Origin: an uncultured Oscillospiraceae bacterium | GTDB taxonomy: Bacteria > Bacillota > Clostridia > Oscillospirales > Oscillospiraceae | Assembly: GCA_900762005.1 (NCBI GenBank) | Contig: CAAFEV010000089.1 | Location: forward strand, 1 to 17,104 | DNA: 17,104 nucleotides | Direction: 5' to 3' | Shown here: piece by piece, positions 1 through 5,849 of the stretch | Position numbering within the stretch: the stretch's first letter is position 1 | How the letters are laid out: each line of letters starts with the position of its first letter | Notes under the pieces: model-generated | The model's input: only the letters and a program-made list of their open reading frames with translations | Database searches by the model: none | Told to the model about the DNA's origin: nothing | Program-made: the position numbers and the translations under genes

Positions 1-20
1 AAGACAGGAGCTGAAACCGA

Positions 21-812
21 ATGTTGACCCCACAGCAGATTCAAGAAATACGTTTTGAAAAAGCCCTGTTCCACGGCTATGATATGGACTCCGTGGATGA
101 CTTTTTAGAGCCGTTGACGCAGGACTACCTCACGCTTTATAAAGAAAACTCCGTCCTGAAAAGCAAAATGCGCATTCTGGTGGAAAAATTAGAGGAATAT
201 CGCAAACAGGAATCCTCTATGCAAAACGCGATTGTCGCCACGCAGAAAACCTGCGACCAGATGCTTGCAGACACCGAAAAGCAATGCGCCAAGCTGCTGC
301 ACGAGGCAGAGGACACGGTAAAAACCAAGCAGCAAAACGTCGGTGCCCTTTTGGGCGAGGAGCAGAGCCGTCTGGCTGCCGCGCAGGACGCAACCGCGCA
401 GTTCATCCGCAGCATCGAAAAGCGCCTAAAGCGTCAGCTGGAGCTGTTAGAGGAGCTGAAGGCGCAGGAGCTGCCGCAGACGCAGGAGCTTACGCCGAAG
501 CAGGCGTTTGACTTCGAAAAAAATCCCTCCGCCCCGACCACGCAGGAAAAGGCGGATATGCTGATTGAAGAAATCGGTCAGCGGATAGAATCCACCCTCG
601 GCGATGTCGCCGCCGCGCAGCCTTTGCCGCAGGAGGACGAGGAGGAGCCGGAGGAGTCCGAAGAGGAGGAGCCGGAGGAAGAGGATGACGACGAGCCGGC
701 GGAGGAGGAATCCCCCGTCAAAGCCGCCCCGACCCACGGCGACCTGTCTCCGGCAAAGCAAAAGATATTCGAAGAGCTCCGCTTCGGCAGAGCGCAGGAA
801 AAAAACGGATAA
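21..812 (+). CDS. DivIVA-domain protein with acidic C-terminal region
   Basis: The first ~60 residues match the DivIVA/GpsB N-terminal domain: a basic/aromatic start, a GYD motif near residue 19, then VDDFL, leading into a long heptad-rich coiled coil to about residue 150. In Firmicutes such proteins bind curved or septal membrane and position division, wall-synthesis or sporulation factors. Residues ~204-230 are almost entirely Glu/Asp with a few Pro/Ser, encoded by GAG/GAA/GAC repeats, which gives a disordered acidic linker. A short conserved-looking segment (LSPAKQKIFEELRFG) follows near the C-terminus. The ATG has AGGAG 10 nt upstream. A divIVA gene immediately before ileS is a common Firmicutes arrangement. 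The family call is secure. Whether it is the main DivIVA or a paralogue cannot be told, so no symbol is given. Confidence 0.88.
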   Translation: MLTPQQIQEIRFEKALFHGYDMDSVDDFLEPLTQDYLTLYKENSVLKSKMRILVEKLEEYRKQESSMQNAIVATQKTCDQMLADTEKQCAKLLHEAEDTVKTKQQNVGALLGEEQSRLAAAQDATAQFIRSIEKRLKRQLELLEELKAQELPQTQELTPKQAFDFEKNPSAPTTQEKADMLIEEIGQRIESTLGDVAAAQPLPQEDEEEPEESEEEEPEEEDDDEPAEEESPVKAAPTHGDLSPAKQKIFEELRFGRAQEKNG

Positions 813-828
813 AACAGAAATACGCATT

Positions 829-1062
829 GATGGAGCAAAGTAGCGCGCACCCCTGTCTTCAGAGAGCTGTCGTCCGGTGCAAGACAGCGGCATCTGCGCC
901 CGAAAATCCCTCCGGAGCCTTCGCCCGAACCGCCGTGCGCAGTAGGGTTGAACGGGTCACGCCCGTTATCGCGTTATGAGTGCCCTGCGTTTGCGGGGAA
1001 CAGGAGTGGTACCGCAGAGCCATCAACGCCTCTGTCTCTTGACCGGGACAGGGGCGTTTTTT
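829..1062 (+). promoter_or_regulatory. T-box riboswitch, isoleucine specifier, controlling ileS
   Basis: This leader fills most of the gap between the DivIVA gene and ileS. The lower stem I pairs GGAG (832-835) with CTCC (910-913). The specifier loop has the loop-E halves AGTA (839-842) and GAA (902-904), followed after one base by ATC (906-908), an Ile codon. Above it GCGCA (845-849) pairs with TGCGC (895-899). AGAGAG at 861-866 and the CTGTC/GACAG apical stem follow the usual stem I pattern. The T-box sequence AGGAGTGGTACCGCAG lies at 1002-1016, and its TGGT (1007-1010) can pair with the ACCA end of tRNA-Ile. A terminator follows. Known mechanism: uncharged tRNA stabilises the antiterminator and lets transcription reach ileS. 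Only 16 nt separate it from the preceding stop codon, so its promoter is inside that gene or further upstream; I could not identify it. Confidence 0.93.
1025..1062 (+). terminator. Intrinsic terminator of the ileS T-box
   Basis: AACGCCTCTGTC (1025-1036) pairs with GACAGGGGCGTT (1047-1058) in a 12-bp stem with one G-U pair, and a run of T ends at 1062. It is the alternative structure to the T-box antiterminator and stops transcription when tRNA-Ile is charged. Confidence 0.92.
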
Positions 1063-1089
1063 CGCCATCGCATCGTTGTCCAACATTCT

Positions 1090-1128
1090 TTGTAGGAAAC
1101 GGCGGGCGAACGCAGTTCGCCCTTACAA
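1090..1128. repeat. Palindromic intergenic repeat-like element
   Basis: An imperfect palindrome lies between the T-box terminator and the ileS ribosome binding site. The outer arms are TTGTA (1090-1094) and TACAA (1124-1128). The inner perfect arms are GGGCGAAC (1104-1111) and GTTCGCCC (1115-1122) around a 3-base loop. It has no T-tract, so it is not a normal terminator. Its form resembles short dispersed GGGCG/CGCCC palindromes seen in intergenic regions of some Clostridia, but only one copy is visible here, so dispersal is inferred. Confidence 0.55.
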
Positions 1129-1178
1129 GGCACCCTCCCACAATTTGTTAATCTAATTCTTTTTTAAAGGAGTCTCAC

Positions 1179-3971
1179 ATGGACTACAAAGACACCATCA
1201 TCACCCCAAAGACTGACTTTCCCATGCGTGCCGGCCTGCCTGCCCGTGAGCCGGGTATGCTTGAAAGCTGGAACAAAATCGACGTTTACGCGCTCCTGCT
1301 GCAAAAGAACGAGGGCAAGCCCTCCTTTATTTTGCACGACGGTCCTCCGTTCTCCAACGGCGACATCCACATGGGTCACGCGCTGAACAAAACGCTCAAG
1401 GACTTCATCGTCCGCTCCTACGCCATGCGCGGCTACTACACGCCCTATGTCCCCGGCTGGGACAACCACGGTATGCCGATTGAGTCCGCCATCATCAGGA
1501 AGAACAAGCTCAACCACAAGACTATGCCGGTGCCGCAGTTCCGCAGCGCGTGCGAAGCCTTTGCCGAGGATTTCATTCAACGGCAAATGGCGGGATTCCG
1601 CCGTCTGGGCGTATTGGGCGACTGGGCGCACCCCTACCGCACGATGGACAAGCATTTTGAAGCGGAGGAGGTTCGTGTATTCGGTGAAATGTACCGCAAG
1701 GGTGTCATTTACAAGGGCTTGAAGCCCGTCTACTGGTGTGCGAAGGACGAAACCGCACTTGCCGAGGCGGAGATTGAGTATCAGGACGACCCCTGCACGA
1801 CGGTTTACGTCAAGTTCCCGCTCAAGGACGCAAAAGGCAAGCTTGAAACCGAGAACACCTTTGTGATTATCTGGACAACAACCCCTTGGACGCTGCCCGG
1901 CAACCTTGCCATCGCGCTCAATCCGCGTGACACCTATGTGCTCGTTCAAGCGGGTACTGCGCGTTATATCGTCGCCGAAGCACTGCTGGAAAAGACCATG
2001 CAGGCAGGCGGCATTGCCGACTATGAAATTTTAGAACGGCACGAGGGCAGCTTCTTTGAATATATGACCGCGCAGCATCCGTTCTTGGAGCGCGACAGCA
2101 TCCTGGTCTGTGCGGACTATGTCACCATGGACTCCGGCACAGGCTGCGTGCACACCGCTCCCGGCTTCGGCGCAGACGACTATCAGACCTGCCGCCGTTA
2201 TAATATCGACCTTATCGTGCCCGTGGATGACCGCGGCTTCCAGACCGAAGCTGCCGGTCCGTATGCCGGTATGCGCTACGACGTCTCCAATGATAAAATT
2301 GTCGAGGATATGCAGACCTCCGGTGCGCTCTTTGCCTCGGAAAAGGTCGTCCACAGCTATCCGCATTGCTGGCGCTGCAAAAGCCCGATTATCTTCCGTG
2401 CCACTCCGCAGTGGTTCTGCTCAGTTGAGTCCTTCAAGGACGAGGCGGTTGCCGCCTGTGACGCAGTACAGTGGCTGCCCGCGTGGGGCAAGGACCGTAT
2501 GATTGCGATGATTAAGGACCGCGCCGACTGGTGCATCTCGCGGCAGCGCCGCTGGGGTCTGCCGATTCCCGTGTTCTATTGCAGGAACTGCGGTAAGCCC
2601 GTCTGCACCCCCGAGACGATTGACCATATCGCAAAGCTCTTTGACGAGCACGGCTCGAACTACTGGTTTGAGCACGATGCCGCCGATTTAATTCCCGAAA
2701 ACCTGTCCTGCCCGCACTGCGGCGGAGCAACCTTTGAGCGTGAAAGCGACACGCTGGACGGCTGGTTTGACTCCGGCTCAACCCACATCGCCTCCCTGCG
2801 CCGCGAGCACCCCGAGCAGTGGCCTGCGGATTTGTATTTAGAGGGTGCCGACCAGTATCGCGGCTGGTTCCAGTCGAGCCTGCTGACCTCCGTCGGTGCA
2901 CTCGGCGGCGGCGCACCGTTTAAAACCTGCCTGACCCACGGCTGGACGGTGGACGGCGAGGGCAAGGCAATGCACAAATCCCTCGGCAACGGTGTTGACC
3001 CCGCCGAGCTGATCCGCGACTTCGGCGCGGACATCGTGCGCCTGTGGGCAGCCTCGGCGGATTACCGTGCCGACGTGCGCTGCTCCAAGGAGATTTTCAA
3101 GCAGCTTTCGCAAAATTATCTGAAATTCCGCAACACCGCCCGTTATTGCCTCGGCAATTTAGACGGCTTTGACGCGCAGAATCTTGTCTCGGCAGAGGCT
3201 TTGCTGCCGCTTGACCGCTGGGCAATCACCAAGCTCAACGACCTTCTGCGCACCGGTCTGCGTGCCTATGACAACTACGAATTCCATGTCTTAACCCACG
3301 CCATTAACGATTTTTGCGTGGTCGAGCTGTCGAGCTTCTATTTTGACATCTTAAAAGACCGCCTGTATTGCGAAGCAAAGGACGGTCTGCCCCGCCGCAG
3401 CGCACAGACCGCGCTTTACCTGATTGTCGATGCCATGGCGCGTCTGCTTGCTCCGATTCTGCCCTTCACCTGCGACGAAATCTGGCAGGCAATGCCGCAT
3501 CGCGACGGCGACGATGCCCGTAACATCGTCCTCAACGAGATGGTGCCGCCCTATGATGCCTATGCGCTCTCCGAGGGGGAAATGCAGCGTTGGGACACCC
3601 TGATTGCCCTGCGCGGCGATGTCAACGGCATTTTGGAAGCCGCCCGCGCCGACAAGCGCATCGGCAAGGCGTTGGAGGCGCAGGTACTGCTCCACGCCGA
3701 GGACGACGCAGCAAAAGCCGCCCTGCAAGCCGTCGAGGGCATGAATTTGACCGAGCTGTTCATCGTCTCCGATGTCAAGCAGTCGGACAGCCTGCCGCAG
3801 CCCGACGAAACCGCCGTTATCGGCAAGGGCGTCGCCTATCCCGGTCTTGCCATCGAGGTTCGCAACGCCGACGGCGAAAAATGCCCGCGCTGCTGGATGC
3901 ACTCCACGAAAGCCAATGCTGACGGACTGTGCCCGCGCTGCGCAGCCGTCATGGCTGAATTAGAGCTATAG
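1179..3971 (+). CDS. ileS: Isoleucyl-tRNA synthetase
   Basis: Cytoplasmic class I aminoacyl-tRNA synthetase that charges tRNA-Ile. The 930 residues match the usual bacterial length. Visible landmarks are HMGH (residues 64-67, the HIGH motif), the CP1 editing-domain motif TTTPWTLPGN (from ~233) and GTGCVHTAPGFGADDY, WCISRQRRWGLPIPVF, DTLDGWFDSGSTH, GADQYRGWFQSSLL, and a C-terminal zinc-finger with Cys902, Cys905, Cys918 and Cys921. The usual KMSKS loop reads AMHKS (597-601): the second Lys and final Ser are kept, but the first Lys and the middle Ser are replaced. AAAGGAG (1166-1172) lies 6 nt before the ATG. Expression should be controlled by the upstream T-box. The stop codon lies within the convergent spoIVB reading frame (23-nt overlap). 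Confidence 0.98.
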   Translation: MDYKDTIITPKTDFPMRAGLPAREPGMLESWNKIDVYALLLQKNEGKPSFILHDGPPFSNGDIHMGHALNKTLKDFIVRSYAMRGYYTPYVPGWDNHGMPIESAIIRKNKLNHKTMPVPQFRSACEAFAEDFIQRQMAGFRRLGVLGDWAHPYRTMDKHFEAEEVRVFGEMYRKGVIYKGLKPVYWCAKDETALAEAEIEYQDDPCTTVYVKFPLKDAKGKLETENTFVIIWTTTPWTLPGNLAIALNPRDTYVLVQAGTARYIVAEALLEKTMQAGGIADYEILERHEGSFFEYMTAQHPFLERDSILVCADYVTMDSGTGCVHTAPGFGADDYQTCRRYNIDLIVPVDDRGFQTEAAGPYAGMRYDVSNDKIVEDMQTSGALFASEKVVHSYPHCWRCKSPIIFRATPQWFCSVESFKDEAVAACDAVQWLPAWGKDRMIAMIKDRADWCISRQRRWGLPIPVFYCRNCGKPVCTPETIDHIAKLFDEHGSNYWFEHDAADLIPENLSCPHCGGATFERESDTLDGWFDSGSTHIASLRREHPEQWPADLYLEGADQYRGWFQSSLLTSVGALGGGAPFKTCLTHGWTVDGEGKAMHKSLGNGVDPAELIRDFGADIVRLWAASADYRADVRCSKEIFKQLSQNYLKFRNTARYCLGNLDGFDAQNLVSAEALLPLDRWAITKLNDLLRTGLRAYDNYEFHVLTHAINDFCVVELSSFYFDILKDRLYCEAKDGLPRRSAQTALYLIVDAMARLLAPILPFTCDEIWQAMPHRDGDDARNIVLNEMVPPYDAYALSEGEMQRWDTLIALRGDVNGILEAARADKRIGKALEAQVLLHAEDDAAKAALQAVEGMNLTELFIVSDVKQSDSLPQPDETAVIGKGVAYPGLAIEVRNADGEKCPRCWMHSTKANADGLCPRCAAVMAELEL

Positions 3972-5010
3972 GCGCAGCCGCAACCGTAGAGCCGGGGCTT
4001 GCTCCCGCCGCAGCAAGCCCCGGCATAAAAAACACGCTCGCAGAATTCTCTGCGGGCGTGTTTTGTGCCTCCAGCATTGCTTCGATAAAAATACCGTAGC
4101 CCTGTGTCGGGTCGTCAAGCAGAACGTGCGTCACCGCGCCGATGAGCCTGCCGTCCTGCAAAATCGGGCTGCCGGACATTCCCTGTACAATTCCGCCGGT
4201 TTTTTCCAGCAACGCTTTGTCCGTCACCTTGAGCAAAAAATTCCGTCCCTGTCCGTCGTTCGGAAAAATCTCACTCACCTGCACGGAGTACGCGCAGACC
4301 TCGCTGCCCCGAATATTCGATAGAATTGTCGCCGCGCCGGTGTGCGCCTGTGTCCGCGTGCCGATGGGCACCGCCTTGCCCTCCGGCGGCTGCATTGTTC
4401 CGAAAATGCCCTGTTTTGTGTTTTGCAGCAGCACTCCGCAGCAGCGTCTTCCGTTCACCGCGCCCTGTAATGCGCCCGCCGCGCCCTGCCTGCCCTTGAT
4501 AACCGAAACAATCTGTGTCTGCAATACCGCGCCCTCGCGCATCGGCAGCAAAGAGCCGTCCGCGCCGCAAATGGCATGACCGAGTGCGCCGAAGCCGCCC
4601 TCGTCGGTGTAATAGGTGACGGTGCCAATGCCGCTGATACTGTCACGGACAAAAATCCCCAAGCACCAACCATCCTTCGCCCGGTGCGGCGCGAGCGTGA
4701 TTTTCCGCACCTCGTCGCCGCGGCGAATGGTCAGGTGCATTGGCGCACCGCACGACGCCTGCACCGCCTTTGTCAGCTCCGCAGCGGTAGAAACGGCGGT
4801 TCCGTCCGCCTCGCAAATCAAATCGCCGCTTTTCATCCCTGCTTTTTTTGGCTCCTGTTCGGAAAAATCCACCACGCTGACGCCCTCGGTCTGCATTTGC
4901 AATCCAATTGTATTGCCGCCCGGAATCACGGTGAGCGGTGTTGCCGCGCTTACGGTTGTGCACAGCAGCAGCGCAACGGCGCACCAAAGCCATCGGATTT
5001 TTTGTATCAT
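3949..5010 (-). CDS. spoIVB: SpoIVB-type stage IV sporulation serine peptidase
   Basis: Peptidase family S55. The N-terminus has a single hydrophobic segment (residues ~7-22) fitting a signal or anchor sequence. Residues ~34-110 form a PDZ domain (KKAGMKSGDLICEADG). The peptidase domain contains GALGHAI (His145), KVTDK (Asp264) and GMSGSP (277-282, Ser279). The 15-residue Asp-Ser distance equals that of the Bacillus subtilis triad as I recall it. In Bacillus this protein is made in the forespore, is secreted into the intermembrane space and triggers pro-sigma-K processing. GGAGG lies 8 nt before the ATG. The protein would normally end soon after GYGIFIE. Here ~37 further Ala/Gly/Pro/Ser-rich residues are encoded by the terminator, the palindrome and the ileS 3' end. 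The family call is firm; the true C-terminus is uncertain. Confidence 0.92.
   Translation of the reverse strand: MIQKIRWLWCAVALLLCTTVSAATPLTVIPGGNTIGLQMQTEGVSVVDFSEQEPKKAGMKSGDLICEADGTAVSTAAELTKAVQASCGAPMHLTIRRGDEVRKITLAPHRAKDGWCLGIFVRDSISGIGTVTYYTDEGGFGALGHAICGADGSLLPMREGAVLQTQIVSVIKGRQGAAGALQGAVNGRRCCGVLLQNTKQGIFGTMQPPEGKAVPIGTRTQAHTGAATILSNIRGSEVCAYSVQVSEIFPNDGQGRNFLLKVTDKALLEKTGGIVQGMSGSPILQDGRLIGAVTHVLLDDPTQGYGIFIEAMLEAQNTPAENSASVFFMPGLAAAGASPGSTVAAAPIALIQP
3991..4024. repeat. Perfect 13-bp GC-rich palindrome
   Basis: GCCGGGGCTTGCT (3991-4003) and AGCAAGCCCCGGC (4012-4024) are perfect inverted repeats around an 8-base loop, 19 nt after the ileS stop. There is no T-tract on either strand, so by itself it is not a classical intrinsic terminator. 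It may protect the ileS mRNA 3' end or be a REP-like mobile palindrome. It also lies inside the apparent 3' end of spoIVB on the other strand. Confidence 0.6.
4029..4064. terminator. Bidirectional intrinsic terminator between ileS and spoIVB
   Basis: The arms AACACGCTCGCAGA (4031-4044) and TCTGCGGGCGTGTT (4049-4062) pair with one G-U and a 4-base loop. They are flanked by an A-run on the left and TTTT on the right, so each strand has a U-tract: four on plus, six on minus. It suits termination of both convergent genes, yet on the minus strand it falls before the spoIVB stop codon. Confidence 0.85.
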
Positions 5011-5062
5011 ATCAATTCCTCCCCACGGTTTTTCGTGCCGCCGAACCGCGACCCCGTGCGCT

Positions 5063-5091
5063 TAATATGGCTCAAAATCGTCCGTACTTGC
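5063..5091 (-). promoter_or_regulatory. Candidate sigma-G (forespore) promoter of spoIVB
   Basis: On the minus strand GCAAG (5087-5091) is followed after 17 nt by CATATTA (5063-5069), about 50 nt before the spoIVB start. The sigma-G consensus is roughly GYATR-N16-18-CATNHTA, so the -10 fits fully and the -35 has one mismatch. The spoIVB gene of Bacillus is sigma-G/F controlled, which supports the call. It was found by eye only. Confidence 0.45.
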
Positions 5092-5120
5092 CTCCCAAAT
5101 CCATGCACCGTTGCCTTGTT

Positions 5121-5171
5121 AAAAATTGAAACCGACTGCAATCGCCCGTATTTCCGATTGCAGTCGGTTTC
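5121..5171 (-). terminator. Intrinsic terminator after the DUF2461 gene
   Basis: A perfect 17-bp inverted repeat (5128-5144 with 5155-5171; arms GAAACCGACTGCAATCG and its complement) has a 10-base loop. Reading on the minus strand it is followed by AATTTTTAAC, a U-tract. It closes the ABC exporter/DUF2461 transcript and isolates spoIVB from it. Confidence 0.9.
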
Positions 5172-5192
5172 TGTTTCCTATTTTGCAATAAA

Positions 5193-5828
5193 TTATATCA
5201 GGCAAAATTCATAGACCGGCAGCCATGCTCGCAAATCGCGTTTGACCTGTTCGGCAAGTGCCCGCGAGAACAGCAGCTCATCCGGCGGACAGTCGCGCAG
5301 TGCCATCAGATTTTTCATGCCGAAATAAGGCAGCAGCCGTGTATCTGTGCAGGGCTTTGGTCTTGCGTAACGGTCGCCCTCCAGAGTCATTCCCGTCTCG
5401 CGCTCTGTATTTTTCAAAAGCCTCAGAAATTTATCGGTATGGTCTCCGAATTTTTGACGCAGCCGCTCCATATCCGCCGCCCGCGCCGCGAAGAACAAAA
5501 AGCCGTAGCGGTAGCCCTCCGGACGCAGCTCAAAGCACAGGCTCGGCTGCTCCAGCCACGGTGCGCCGTCATGCTGCAAGCAGAACCAAAGGCTGTCCTT
5601 ATAGAAGGTGGACGGGTGCATCCGCATATCGCGGTAAATGCGCGACAGATGCAGCTTCATCCTCTCCGTCCCGGCGAATTCCGCAGCAAGCTCGGTTGCC
5701 AGTGCCTTCATCGGCTCGTAGAGCGTCCTCTGATACTGCGCCTTATGCTCTGCAAACCATTCACGGTTGTTGTTAAACCGAATCCCCCAAAGGAAATCCA
5801 TGGTTTCCGGGGAAAATCCTTCAAACAT
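5193..5828 (-). CDS. DUF2461 family protein (TIGR02453-like)
   Basis: The 211-residue soluble protein has the typical DUF2461 opening: a hydrophobic helix, then FNNNREWF (residues 18-25) and EHKAQYQ. It continues with RIYRDMRMHP and FYKDSLW (~63-81), where relatives carry an RI-RD-R...YK pattern, and a FELRPEGYRYGF strand. The family is widespread in bacteria and its biochemical function is not established. AGGAGAGA stands a few bases before the ATG. It starts 21 nt after the stop of the second exporter gene and is followed by a strong terminator, so it is probably the last gene of that operon. No signal peptide or membrane segment is visible. Co-transcription alone does not show a role in transport. 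Confidence 0.85.
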   Translation of the reverse strand: MFEGFSPETMDFLWGIRFNNNREWFAEHKAQYQRTLYEPMKALATELAAEFAGTERMKLHLSRIYRDMRMHPSTFYKDSLWFCLQHDGAPWLEQPSLCFELRPEGYRYGFLFFAARAADMERLRQKFGDHTDKFLRLLKNTERETGMTLEGDRYARPKPCTDTRLLPYFGMKNLMALRDCPPDELLFSRALAEQVKRDLRAWLPVYEFCLI

Positions 5829-5849
5829 ATCTGTCTCTCCTGTTTTTGA

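Noticed and set aside
638..711. GAG/GAA-rich tract as a tandem repeat or CRISPR-like array
   Set aside because: It is an in-frame low-complexity acidic coding stretch with no unit of constant length and no spacers.
1164..1949. 261-codon minus-strand frame opposite the 5' end of ileS
   Set aside because: It is a full shadow of the ileS N-terminal coding region, with no family resemblance and no separate transcription signals.
3351..3902. 183-codon minus-strand frame opposite the ileS C-terminal part
   Set aside because: It shadows ileS, and its composition reflects reversed codons only.
4029..5192. Possible cryptic plus-strand genes opposite spoIVB
   Set aside because: The open frames there lack ribosome binding sites and are antisense to a gene with an intact catalytic triad.
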